From NCBI GenBank assembly GCA_014132595.1, contig BMAG01000043.1:62001-126000 (forward strand): a stretch of DNA of 64,000 nt, read 5' to 3'. Origin of the DNA: Gammaproteobacteria bacterium (GTDB taxonomy: Bacteria > Pseudomonadota > Gammaproteobacteria > DSM-16500). Within the stretch, counting starts at the first letter, position 1. Each line of letters begins with the position of its first letter. The position numbers and the translations under genes were made by a program. Below the pieces are notes generated by a model. It made no database searches. It was given only the letters and a program-made list of their open reading frames with translations, and was not told the DNA's origin. This document shows positions 41,609 to 50,418 of this stretch, one piece after another.

Positions 41609-42230
41609 TGATCCTAATTACTTACATGAGATGCTGATTAAAAATCAGTATTTATTACCTAAAAACATGGAAGAATTGTTTATTCAGTACCTGGATTTAT
41701 TAATAAAATGGAACAAGGTTTTTAATTTAACACGTATTTGTGATCCTAAAGAAATGGTCCTGCTCCATATATTGGACAGCCTATCGATCAATCCTTATTT
41801 ACATGGAACGCGAATACTCGATGTTGGCACAGGGGCAGGCTTACCTGGTATTCCACTTGCTATTCTGCGGCCTGAAAAAAAATTTGTATTACTTGACAGT
41901 AATAACAAAAAAACGCGCTTTCTAACTCAGGTTGTGCATGAATTAAAATTGGCTAATGTTGATATAATTCACTCACGTTGTGAGGATTTACATCCTGTTC
42001 ATCTCTTTGATAGCATTCTTTCTCGCGCTTTTGCTTCACTTGAGGTAATGTTGAAAGCGACGCAGCACTTGATCGATCAGGATGGTAGATTCTTAGCCAT
42101 GAAAGGTGTATATCCTGAATCAGAAATTCAGGAAATTCCGCAAGGATTTAAATTACTTGCCGTGCATAAATTAGTAATCAATGGCCTAGATGCTAAACGG
42201 CATTTAGTCTGTTTGACGAAGGAGGATTAA
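41601..42230 (+). CDS. rsmG: 16S rRNA (guanine-527-N7)-methyltransferase RsmG
   Basis: 209 residues. It has the [10 protein letters not shown] segment near the N-terminus, the SAM motif [18 protein letters not shown] and [11 protein letters not shown]. It methylates G527 of 16S rRNA. The classical mnmG-rsmG-parA order is kept; its stop overlaps the parA start by one base. Confidence 0.97.
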   Translation: MPNDPNYLHEMLIKNQYLLPKNMEELFIQYLDLLIKWNKVFNLTRICDPKEMVLLHILDSLSINPYLHGTRILDVGTGAGLPGIPLAILRPEKKFVLLDSNNKKTRFLTQVVHELKLANVDIIHSRCEDLHPVHLFDSILSRAFASLEVMLKATQHLIDQDGRFLAMKGVYPESEIQEIPQGFKLLAVHKLVINGLDAKRHLVCLTKED

Positions 42231-43018
42231 TGGGAAAAACAATCGCAGTTGTTAATCAAAAAGGCGGGGTCGCTAAAACCACAACCAGCATTAATCTTGC
42301 TGCCGCATTTGCTATGATGAAACGCAGCGTTTTATTAATTGATTTGGATCCTCAGGGAAATGCCACGGTGGGCAGTGGTATTGATAAAAATAATTTTGGT
42401 TCTGCAATTCAAAATGTTTTGGTTGATGAAATTGATATTACTTCTGCCATCATAAAAACCGCTGGAAATTACGATGTCGTTCCGACTAATCATGAACTGA
42501 TTGTTGCTGAGGTTCAGTTATTACAAATGACCCAGCGTGAAACACGTCTAAAACAAGCACTTGCTGGTATTATTGATTCTTATGATTACATTTTAATTGA
42601 CTGTCCGCCTTCTTTAAACATTTTAACCGTCAATGCATTGACGGCCTCTAATTCAGTACTCATTCCCATTCAATGCGAATATTTTGCATTGGAAGGTTTG
42701 ACTGGTTTGTTGAGTACGATCGAGCAAATTCAAAAAACAATCAACCCTGCGCTCCATATCGAAGGTTTATTGCGTACTATGTATGATGGCCGCAATCGTT
42801 TAGCACTCGATGTTTCTGCGCAATTGTTACAACACTTTCCAGGAAGAGTGTATCGTACAGTTATTCCGCGTAACGTGCGTTTAGCAGAAGCGCCCAGCCA
42901 TGGAATGTCTATCTTCGAATATGATGGAAAATCACAAGGCGCTGTCGCTTATTTAACATTGGCGGGCGAAATGTTGCAACGCGTGGATGAAGCAAAAAAA
43001 GTAGGAGAAATTGCATGA
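42230..43018 (+). CDS. parA: ParA/Soj chromosome-partitioning ATPase
   Basis: 262 residues. The deviant Walker A is KGGVAKTTTSINLA (11-24), Walker A' is LIDLDPQGNAT and Walker B is YILIDCPPSLN. These are chromosomal ParA/Soj hallmarks. ParA normally works with ParB bound to parS. Here the next gene, overlapping by 4 nt, is queF, so no parB is adjacent. AAGGAGG precedes the ATG. Confidence 0.96.
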   Translation: MGKTIAVVNQKGGVAKTTTSINLAAAFAMMKRSVLLIDLDPQGNATVGSGIDKNNFGSAIQNVLVDEIDITSAIIKTAGNYDVVPTNHELIVAEVQLLQMTQRETRLKQALAGIIDSYDYILIDCPPSLNILTVNALTASNSVLIPIQCEYFALEGLTGLLSTIEQIQKTINPALHIEGLLRTMYDGRNRLALDVSAQLLQHFPGRVYRTVIPRNVRLAEAPSHGMSIFEYDGKSQGAVAYLTLAGEMLQRVDEAKKVGEIA

Positions 43019-43842
43019 ATTCTTTAGCTGAAGCTCCATTAGGAAAAAAAACAGCTTATATTTCACATTATCAACAAGATTTGTTGTTCCCGATTGCACG
43101 AAAGACGAATCGTACCAAGCTTGGTTTATCAGGATTAGAACCTCTCCCTTTTAAAGGAGTCGATATCTGGAATGCTTATGAACTTTCCTGGTTAAATAGC
43201 AAAGGGAAACCCGTTGTTGCCGTTGGCGAATTTATTTTTCCCTGTGAATCCCCTAATTTGGTTGAGGCAAAATCTTTTAAACTTTATTTAAATTCATTTA
43301 ACAATACAAAATTCGCGGACGAGAATGAGGTTATTGCAACGATACAACGTGATCTTACCGATATGGTAGAAGCACCCGTAAAGGTACTTATCACTCTCGT
43401 TGATCGTTTCCCGCCTTGTACTACCCAATGTTTTAGTGGAATTTGTCTCGATCAATTAGACGTGAGCTGTGAGACCTATTTAGTTAATCCTGCTTTTTTA
43501 CAGACGGAAAACGAAATAGTAACAGAAGTGCTTTATTCTGATTTATTAAAATCCAATTGTCTTATTACAGGACAACCTGATTGGGGAAGTGTGCAGATTC
43601 ACTATACAGGAAATAAAATTCAACACTCTGGCTTATTAAAATACATAATCTCTTTTCGTGATCATAATGAATTTGGCGAACAATGCGTAGAAAGAATGTT
43701 TTTAGATATCATGAAGCAATGTGCTCCGCAAAAATTATCTATTTATGCACGTTATACTCGCCGTGGCGGCAAAGATATTAATCCTTTTCGTTCTACGGAA
43801 AGTAATGAAGTGCCTGATAATTTTTGGTTGTGCCGTCAGTAA
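43015..43842 (+). CDS. queF: NADPH-dependent 7-cyano-7-deazaguanine reductase QueF (long type)
   Basis: 275 residues, the length of the E. coli-type bimodular enzyme. The catalytic cysteine is C182 in LLKSNCLITGQPDW, with proton donor D189. The QueF motif CESPNLVEAKSFKLYLNS is at 77-94, and the substrate loop SFRDHNEFGEQC follows. It reduces preQ0 to preQ1 in queuosine synthesis. It overlaps parA by 4 nt and sits in the slot usually taken by parB. Confidence 0.96.
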   Translation: MNSLAEAPLGKKTAYISHYQQDLLFPIARKTNRTKLGLSGLEPLPFKGVDIWNAYELSWLNSKGKPVVAVGEFIFPCESPNLVEAKSFKLYLNSFNNTKFADENEVIATIQRDLTDMVEAPVKVLITLVDRFPPCTTQCFSGICLDQLDVSCETYLVNPAFLQTENEIVTEVLYSDLLKSNCLITGQPDWGSVQIHYTGNKIQHSGLLKYIISFRDHNEFGEQCVERMFLDIMKQCAPQKLSIYARYTRRGGKDINPFRSTESNEVPDNFWLCRQ

Positions 43843-43937
43843 GATGTACCAAGAAACAAAGTGACGGCGTATAATAATCTGTATTATTTTCGCTGTGTTT
43901 ACGCGGCTGCTACATTTATAAAATGGGCGCATATTCT

Positions 43938-44699
43938 ATGACTAAGCAAACTTTCGAAAAATCCACTACAGATTTTGGATTTGCACAAATTCCAATTCAA
44001 GAAAAATCTCAACGTGTTGCTGAAGTTTTTCATTCAGTCGCGAATAAATATGATTTAATGAATGATCTGATGTCATTTGGATTGCACCGCTTATGGAAAA
44101 AATTCACGCTGGCAGAAAGTAATGCGCGTCCAGGGCAAGTCATACTCGATTTAGCGGGCGGAACCGGAGATTTAGCCGCAGAATTTGCAAAAAAAGTGGG
44201 GAAAAATGGACATGTTGTTCTAGCGGATATTAATGAAAAAATGTTAGAACAAGGACGTTTGCGTTTATTAGATAGAGGAATTTCTGGAAACGTCACTTTT
44301 ATTCAAGCCAATGCCGAATGCTTGCCTTTTCAGGATAATTATTTTGATTGTATCACCATTGCGTTTGGTTTAAGAAATGTGACAGATAAAGCCGCCGCAT
44401 TAAAATCGATGTATCGTGTGTTAAAACCGGGCGGAAAAGTGATGATACTGGAATTTTCCAAACCTGTTTCACCCTTGCTGTCTTCATTTTATGATGCCTA
44501 TTCCTTCAATATCATACCTAAATTAGGCGGCTGGATCACAAATGATGAAAAAAGCTATCAGTATTTAGTTGAATCCATTCGAATGCATCCTGATCAAAAA
44601 TCACTTAAAAGCCTGCTACAAAGCTGCGGCTTTGAAGATGTGGATTATCATAATTTGACAGGCGGTGTTGTGGCTTTACATACAGGATTTAAATATTAA
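43938..44699 (+). CDS. ubiE: ubiquinone/menaquinone C-methyltransferase UbiE
   Basis: 253 residues from the ATG at 43938, which aligns with the E. coli N-terminus; 43923 would add five residues. The SAM motif I is [16 protein letters not shown]. Other hallmarks are [23 protein letters not shown] and the C-terminal [12 protein letters not shown]. It methylates the ring C2 in ubiquinone synthesis. It is the first gene of a ubiE-ubiJ-ubiB unit with overlapping junctions. Confidence 0.97.
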   Translation: MTKQTFEKSTTDFGFAQIPIQEKSQRVAEVFHSVANKYDLMNDLMSFGLHRLWKKFTLAESNARPGQVILDLAGGTGDLAAEFAKKVGKNGHVVLADINEKMLEQGRLRLLDRGISGNVTFIQANAECLPFQDNYFDCITIAFGLRNVTDKAAALKSMYRVLKPGGKVMILEFSKPVSPLLSSFYDAYSFNIIPKLGGWITNDEKSYQYLVESIRMHPDQKSLKSLLQSCGFEDVDYHNLTGGVVALHTGFKY

Positions 44700-45358
44700 T
44701 GCGTATGATGACAGACTTATTATTAACTCATTATCTACCTATTGCTTTAAATCGATATCTTGCGCTAGATCCAGAATCCAGTCAGCGTTTAAATATATTA
44801 AAAAACAAAATTGTAGAAATTAAATTAACCATCGGAGAGACTTCTTTTTATCAAGAAAGCATTAATAAATTTCAATTATTGTTTTCTGAAACGGGTATAC
44901 AATTAAAAACAAAGCATTTTTCCTCCCCTGACACGTTTATTCAAGGAACGCCATTATCTCTTTTGCGCATGGCATTTACCAATAAGGACAGAAAAAAATT
45001 TTTTTCAGAAGACGTTTCTATTGAAGGGAATATAGAGCTGGGTCAACAAGTCATCGCTTTATTTGATGCATTAGAGATTGATTGGGAAGAATATTTATCT
45101 CGCTGGATTGGCGATATTCCTGCTCATCAATTAACGCGATTTACAAATAAACTTAAAACATTAAGCAACCGCTTTAAATCGACTTTGTTAGAAAACATCG
45201 ATGAATATGTACATGAAGAAGTGGATTTATTTCCTTCGAAAGAAGCATTGCAAGATTTTTATCATGATGTAGATACGCTTCGTATGGACACAGATCGTCT
45301 GGAAGCAAAAGTACTGCAATTAACAAAGAATATCGCTGTGGGAAGTAAGCACTCATGA
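44699..45358 (+). CDS. ubiJ: ubiquinone biosynthesis accessory factor UbiJ (SCP2 domain)
   Basis: 219 residues. An N-terminal SCP2-like lipid-binding domain (about 1-115) contains FIQGTPLSLLRMAF and a VSIEGNIELGQQVIALF segment. A C-terminal coiled coil follows (EALQDFYHDVDTLRMDTDRLEAKVLQL). UbiJ scaffolds the aerobic ubiquinone enzymes and binds their lipid intermediates. Its position between ubiE and ubiB (overlaps of 1 and 4 nt) supports the call. Confidence 0.9.
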   Translation: MRMMTDLLLTHYLPIALNRYLALDPESSQRLNILKNKIVEIKLTIGETSFYQESINKFQLLFSETGIQLKTKHFSSPDTFIQGTPLSLLRMAFTNKDRKKFFSEDVSIEGNIELGQQVIALFDALEIDWEEYLSRWIGDIPAHQLTRFTNKLKTLSNRFKSTLLENIDEYVHEEVDLFPSKEALQDFYHDVDTLRMDTDRLEAKVLQLTKNIAVGSKHS

Positions 45359-46923
45359 ATTACTTTACACACCTCATTCGTTTAATTCATATTAATTTTG
45401 TGTTAATGCGTTATCATTTAGATGAGTTTATTTTTACAATTCCGTGGTTTTATCCTTTGCGTTTTTTTGGCTACCTGAATCCGTGGCGTTGGTTTTCAAA
45501 AGGCAATCTTAGCCGGGGTGAACGTATTCGTTTAGCATTAGAAGATTTGGGGCCTATCTTTATAAAAGCGGGACAAATTCTTTCGACTCGTCGTGATTTG
45601 CTGCCTGATGATATTGCTGATTCTCTTTCAAAACTACAAGACCAAGTTGCGCCATTTCCTGGGGATAAGGCAAAACAAATAGTTGAGACAGCATTAGGCG
45701 CTAAAATTTCGGATATTTTTAATGAATTTGATAACATGCCTTTGGCTTCTGCATCAGTTGCGCAAGTCCACCCCGCGATATTACTGGATGGCCGGATCGC
45801 TGTCGTCAAGGTACTTCGTCCCAATATAAAAAAAATAATCTTACGTGACTTAGATTTATTAAGAACGTTGGCCTCTCTTGCTAGCCGTTACTGGGTAGAA
45901 GGACGTCGATTTAAACCCAAGGAAATCGTTGACGAAATTGCGCATACTCTTCTTGATGAACTTGATCTTATGCGAGAAGGCGCTAATGCATCACAATTAC
46001 GTCGTAATTTTCAGCACTCTTCCGAGCTTTATATTCCAGAAATTTATTGGACCTACTGTCGTAGTAATGTACTGGTAATGGAGCGCATTAATGGTATTCC
46101 AGTGCATAATATTCCTGCCCTGAAAGCCGCCGGAATTAATATGAAAAAATTGGCGGAAACAGGCATTCAGCTTTTTTTCACTCAAGTTTTTCGTGACAGT
46201 TTTTTTCACGCTGATATGCATCCGGGTAATATCTTTGTAGCCGCGCACTCACCCGACAATCCTCAATATATCGCCGTTGATTTCGGCATTGTAGGCTCTC
46301 TAAATACAAAGGATCAACGATATCTAGCTGAAAATATGCTCGCTTTTTTTAAACGAGATTATCAACGTGTAGCCGAATTACATGTCGCCTCTGGCTGGTT
46401 ACCACCTGATACTCGTATTGATCAATTTGAGGGGGCCATTCGTGCGGTTTGTGAACCGATTTTTGAAAGACCTTTAAAAGATATATCTTTTGGGCAATTG
46501 CTTTTACGCTTGTTTCAAACTGCTCGGCGTTTTAATATCAATATACAACCACAACTTATCTTACTGCAAAAAACCTTATTAAATATTGAGGGTGTTGGCA
46601 GGCAGATTGATCCGGAGTTGGATTTATGGACGACAGCAGCACCATTTCTGGAACAATGGTTAAAAAAACAGGTTGGAATTAAAGCTTTTTTTCGACGAAT
46701 TAAAGAAAATGCCCCTTACTGGTCTGAAAAATTACCTGAAATTCCAGGATTAATTTTTGATGTGTTACAGCAAACGAAAGATTACCAGGAAAATCTTCGC
46801 TTCGCCAAGAAAACTAGACTTACGCCTCGAGTTGAAAAACCCGCTATTCCCTTTTTTTTACTGGGATTAACGAGTGGACTATTGGGTTGTTATATATTTT
46901 ACTCACTCAAATTGCATTTTTAA
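45355..46923 (+). CDS. ubiB: ubiquinone biosynthesis atypical kinase/ATPase UbiB
   Basis: 522 residues. It has the KxGQ motif in FIKAGQILSTRRDLLPDDI, the alanine-rich loop ASASVAQVHPA and catalytic HADMHPGNIF. A membrane helix near the C-terminus (about 500-518) is followed by the final KLHF. These are ADCK/UbiB hallmarks. It supports ubiquinone synthesis at the inner membrane. It is the last gene of the ubiEJB unit. Confidence 0.95.
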   Translation: MNYFTHLIRLIHINFVLMRYHLDEFIFTIPWFYPLRFFGYLNPWRWFSKGNLSRGERIRLALEDLGPIFIKAGQILSTRRDLLPDDIADSLSKLQDQVAPFPGDKAKQIVETALGAKISDIFNEFDNMPLASASVAQVHPAILLDGRIAVVKVLRPNIKKIILRDLDLLRTLASLASRYWVEGRRFKPKEIVDEIAHTLLDELDLMREGANASQLRRNFQHSSELYIPEIYWTYCRSNVLVMERINGIPVHNIPALKAAGINMKKLAETGIQLFFTQVFRDSFFHADMHPGNIFVAAHSPDNPQYIAVDFGIVGSLNTKDQRYLAENMLAFFKRDYQRVAELHVASGWLPPDTRIDQFEGAIRAVCEPIFERPLKDISFGQLLLRLFQTARRFNINIQPQLILLQKTLLNIEGVGRQIDPELDLWTTAAPFLEQWLKKQVGIKAFFRRIKENAPYWSEKLPEIPGLIFDVLQQTKDYQENLRFAKKTRLTPRVEKPAIPFFLLGLTSGLLGCYIFYSLKLHF

Positions 46924-47082
46924 AAAATCTTTCCTGCGACAACAATGGACTGATTTAAAGCATCTTTATAAAATAGAACATTGGTTACAAATTTTTCAAA
47001 ACTTATTCCAAGATCAACCCTTATAAATCTTCAAGTCAGGTATGTTAAATCAATTACATGCGATAGGTTTCAAAGGATTATC

Positions 47083-48270
47083 TCAGCAGAATAAAAACAA
47101 TTTCCCCGTATAAAAACCAACGACATTAAAAGCCCAAGTGCCTAATATGATATGGGCCACGATCACACCAATCAATGTATGATTACGTGAATATAACCAG
47201 CCAAAATAAAGTCCCGCAAAAAACGCCAATAATGCGAGCTCAAAACTTAATACAAGGAGTATGATTGAAAACATCAAATTAGAAATAACAATTGCTTTCG
47301 CTTTCACGTATCTACCGGTTAAAAAGAGTTCTAAAGGACTTTGTAATCCTCCTCGAACCATAAGTTCTTGCATAGGAATGACGATGAGCCAATAAAGAGC
47401 GACTGTCAGAATGATATTTGACGTGTCTGGCTTAAGATTGATATTCAAAAAAGGCTCAAAAATAGGATGTCCTGCATATCTTACTGTAGTATATACAAAT
47501 AACCACTTTAAACATACGACTGCGCCACACAATATGAATGAGAAAACAACCGCTTCGATGAATGCTCTACGCCAATACCGAGTCGTCAATCCAAAAATGC
47601 GCAATGGCAATTTTGACGTTTTCATCATAATAAGAAATAAAAGCAAAAATCCAGTTGTCACAGGGATAGCAATGATTGAACTTGTCGCCTCGCCCGCCTC
47701 CCTTTGAGTCGCCCAAGATAAAATATAGGCAAATAGGCAAAGCGCGACAATGATATTTACCATGAATAAGCCCAATCCCGTTTGCATTTTGTATTCCGAA
47801 ATTTGCTTTTCTAATGCTTCAACAACGGCTGTATTCGTCTCTCTAATGCGCCCGCCAACATTTTCCGCGATACGGACGATAATTTTATTAAAGGAGGGTG
47901 ATTTTTCGGCTAATCTTTCTAATTCTTTAAACGAAATGCTAAGCAATTTTGTGGGTAGTTCTGCTTTTACAGATGCTGAGCGTGGTTTTTTATCAAGTAA
48001 TGCAATTTCACCAATGGCGTTACCGCTATCAATATGAGCAATCACATGTTCTTGCTGCTGCTGACTATCTAGCTTTATAACAGCAACCCTACCCTCTAAT
48101 ATGAAATAAAATTCCTTTGCAATATCGCCCTCATGAAGAAAACAATATCCTTGCTCGACATCAATTCGACGGGAAATTTCCAGCAATTTTTTTAAATCAT
48201 GATCAGAGAGATCGCTAAATAAAATGTTTTCACGGAGCACTTGATAATCATTCATAGAACCAGGATCCAT
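47083..48270 (-). CDS. cyclic-nucleotide-binding domain fused to a CPBP-type membrane domain
   Basis: 395 residues. An N-terminal cNMP-binding domain (about 10-135) carries the phosphate-binding cassette GNAIGEIALLDKKPRSASV, with the conserved Glu and Arg. A short helix (140-165) leads to about eight membrane helices of the CPBP (CAAX/Abi) family. The family's EExxxR motif reads QELMVRG, with Gln for the first Glu, and the second-motif His is not visible (NLMFSIILL). The protease-like site therefore looks defective. A cAMP-gated membrane protein is plausible; the output is unknown. The ATG at 48255 is an alternative start. Confidence 0.75.
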   Translation of the reverse strand: MDPGSMNDYQVLRENILFSDLSDHDLKKLLEISRRIDVEQGYCFLHEGDIAKEFYFILEGRVAVIKLDSQQQQEHVIAHIDSGNAIGEIALLDKKPRSASVKAELPTKLLSISFKELERLAEKSPSFNKIIVRIAENVGGRIRETNTAVVEALEKQISEYKMQTGLGLFMVNIIVALCLFAYILSWATQREAGEATSSIIAIPVTTGFLLLFLIMMKTSKLPLRIFGLTTRYWRRAFIEAVVFSFILCGAVVCLKWLFVYTTVRYAGHPIFEPFLNINLKPDTSNIILTVALYWLIVIPMQELMVRGGLQSPLELFLTGRYVKAKAIVISNLMFSIILLVLSFELALLAFFAGLYFGWLYSRNHTLIGVIVAHIILGTWAFNVVGFYTGKLFLFC

Positions 48271-48304
48271 CCATCAGTTGTTCTTTAATGCATATGACTT
48301 ATGG

Positions 48305-49765
48305 TTATGATCTATAATTTGCCAAAGCCGTTACAATCTCATCTTCCATTTTTCTATATTTCCAAATATTGCCATGTTGGCCATTCACGATAATAACAAA
48401 AGCGATTGCTTCTTTATTTTTATTAATCGCATATCCAGCTAAAGACACTACTCCTTTTATTGTGCCTGTTTTAGCTCGTACTCGTCTTGCGACATTATAT
48501 AGACGATGTTTCAGTGTTCCATCAACACCCGCGATCGGCAATGCTGAGATAAACTGATAATTAGTGGAAGGATTATGAAAAGCAAAATTTAAAACCTGCA
48601 TCATTTGTGCAGGCTTGATGCGATTATCAGGGGATAACCCGGAACCATCAAGAATCGTAATTTGGTAAGGATCGACATCTGCTTTCTGAGATAAAATCCC
48701 TTTAACTGCAATGCTGCCATTTTGCCAACTGCCAGGCTGCTTGCTATATACTTCTCCCATTTTTTTAAACAGCGAACCTGCAATAATATTATCCGATTTT
48801 TTTAGCATTTCTTTTACTAACAAATACAAGGGCTTTGATTGATGCACTGCAATCGCTGATAACCCAGAAGGTGCGGATCCTGCTGTGATGTCACCGTTGA
48901 CTTGTATGCCGTATCGTCTAAATAACCAATGTAATAATGATTTGTTATAACCGATGATATCGGCAATAACTGTACTTGCTCCCCAAACGTAATGTCCGCG
49001 AGGAATACACCCGCTAATAGCAATGCCATTATTAGCCGTTGTGTTAAGCTGTACAGAACAATAACGAGAACGTGAATGTCCGCTTCGATTGGTGATAACA
49101 GAGTTTTCAATGCCAGAATAATAGTAATGAGGATTTGCAATCACGCTTGCTCTTTGCCCACCAATTTTAGAAGAGGCGATTTTAAAAGACAGACAGTTAT
49201 GATTAATAATGCTCGCGCTAATAGGAGCTGCATAACAATATTGTCGATCGTGCGACATCCAGCCAGGGCCAAGATTAGCCTGATCGTATGCCGTCGTATC
49301 AATATAAACATTCCCGGTGATCCCTTGAATATTTAAAGATTTTAAAGCGATTAATAAATCAGTCAAATCGGTGTAGGTCAGAGTTGGATCACCGCTATGG
49401 ACTAAATAAACATTTCCACGAATAATGCCATGATCGATACCCGTAGCATCCGTTAATAAACGTGTTGTAAAAGTATAGTTTGGACCTAAATAAAGCAAAG
49501 CGGCTTCTGCCGTCAGAATTTTCATAATACTTGCGGGAGCAAATAAATCGTGAGCATTTTTGCTGTAGATCAAGTCTCCATTTTGCATGGATTTAATCTG
49601 AATTCCTACCTCAGCGCTTCTACCCGCTTGTGTGGTAATTCTATTCAGAGTTTCAATTAGGGTTTGTTTGCCGTAGATTGGAGCGGAATAGCTCCAGGCA
49701 TTTGTTTGCAGTATACACACGCTACTTAAAAAAATAGATAAAACGATACGAAAGCAACGTCTCAT
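48305..49765 (-). CDS. dacB: D-alanyl-D-alanine carboxypeptidase/endopeptidase PBP4
   Basis: 486 residues, close to E. coli DacB (477). A signal peptide ends near residue 23. The penicillin-binding motifs are SIMK (S79, K82), SDN in LKKSDNIIAG and KTGT in RAKTGTIKGVV. The large insertion domain between SxxK and SxN is present. It cleaves D-Ala-D-Ala ends and peptide crosslinks in periplasmic peptidoglycan. The gene is transcribed alone, divergent from the small gene at 49989. Confidence 0.93.
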   Translation of the reverse strand: MRRCFRIVLSIFLSSVCILQTNAWSYSAPIYGKQTLIETLNRITTQAGRSAEVGIQIKSMQNGDLIYSKNAHDLFAPASIMKILTAEAALLYLGPNYTFTTRLLTDATGIDHGIIRGNVYLVHSGDPTLTYTDLTDLLIALKSLNIQGITGNVYIDTTAYDQANLGPGWMSHDRQYCYAAPISASIINHNCLSFKIASSKIGGQRASVIANPHYYYSGIENSVITNRSGHSRSRYCSVQLNTTANNGIAISGCIPRGHYVWGASTVIADIIGYNKSLLHWLFRRYGIQVNGDITAGSAPSGLSAIAVHQSKPLYLLVKEMLKKSDNIIAGSLFKKMGEVYSKQPGSWQNGSIAVKGILSQKADVDPYQITILDGSGLSPDNRIKPAQMMQVLNFAFHNPSTNYQFISALPIAGVDGTLKHRLYNVARRVRAKTGTIKGVVSLAGYAINKNKEAIAFVIIVNGQHGNIWKYRKMEDEIVTALANYRS

Positions 49766-49951
49766 GTTATTTCATAACTCCCTAATTACAATGAGTGAGC
49801 TTACTAAAGTTAGAGGCAGCAGTAAATGAATAACCTGCGTTGAATCTTAATCTTATCGCTTTCCGTAGCATCTGCATTTGCATGCATCAAAAGAATTGCG
49901 GGCAACCTTAAGAAATGTATATAATTCGAACAAGAATAACTTCAAAATATA

Positions 49952-49960
49952 TGTTATGAT
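49952..49960 (+). promoter_or_regulatory. possible extended -10 promoter for the gene at 49989
   Basis: TGTTATGAT gives an extended -10 (TGn-TATGAT) 28 nt before the ATG, with no good -35. It lies in the dacB divergent gap (49766-49988), where I see no other feature. Confidence 0.35.
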
Positions 49961-49988
49961 TCATCCTTAGCTAAAAGAGGACCTTAAA

Positions 49989-50177
49989 ATGAGTAAATAC
50001 CCAAAACTCACTCACTATGTGAGCGAAATTGATCGGCTCTTACAAAGTTTTGATAAGAAATGTCAAAAACTCTCTTCTTCTCAGCAAAAAGAACAAGATA
50101 AGCATTTGGCTCTTTTTAGATTAAGAGATATTGTTGGCAGAACTGAAGCACCTGCAAAAACATGGAGAAATTTCTAA
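49989..50177 (+). CDS. small unrecognised protein (62 residues)
   Basis: A charged, soluble, mostly helical protein rich in Lys, Gln and Ser (SEIDRLLQSFDKKCQKLSSS), with one cysteine. AGAGGA precedes the ATG. Its stop overlaps the start of the next small gene (TAATG), so the two are probably made together. No family recognised. Confidence 0.6.
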   Translation: MSKYPKLTHYVSEIDRLLQSFDKKCQKLSSSQQKEQDKHLALFRLRDIVGRTEAPAKTWRNF

Positions 50178-50398
50178 TGCCTTCTTTTTTTGAACGATTG
50201 TTGCCCTTTATCTTTTTAGGCATCTTGTTGGTATTAGCAGTTGTGGGAATTATTTTATTTTCGTATTTACTTATTTTTGGTGCAATAGTAGGAATGATTT
50301 TGTTTGCTATTGCCTGGGTGAGAGGATTATTTGTTCGTAAAAAAGTAAAGTCACAAAAGAACGAACGTCGTAAAATAGGAAGAACTTTTGATCAATAG
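50177..50398 (+). CDS. small membrane protein, unrecognised (73 residues)
   Basis: Starting at the ATG at 50177, with GGAG 9 nt upstream, the protein has one long or two close hydrophobic segments (about residues 7-55) followed by a strongly basic tail (VRKKVKSQKNERRKIGR) that would stay in the cytoplasm. The earlier ATG at 50162 has no ribosome-binding site. It is coupled to the soluble small protein before it. No family recognised. Confidence 0.6.
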   Translation: MPSFFERLLPFIFLGILLVLAVVGIILFSYLLIFGAIVGMILFAIAWVRGLFVRKKVKSQKNERRKIGRTFDQ

Positions 50399-50418
50399 TT
50401 CGCTTTAACGGTTTATAG

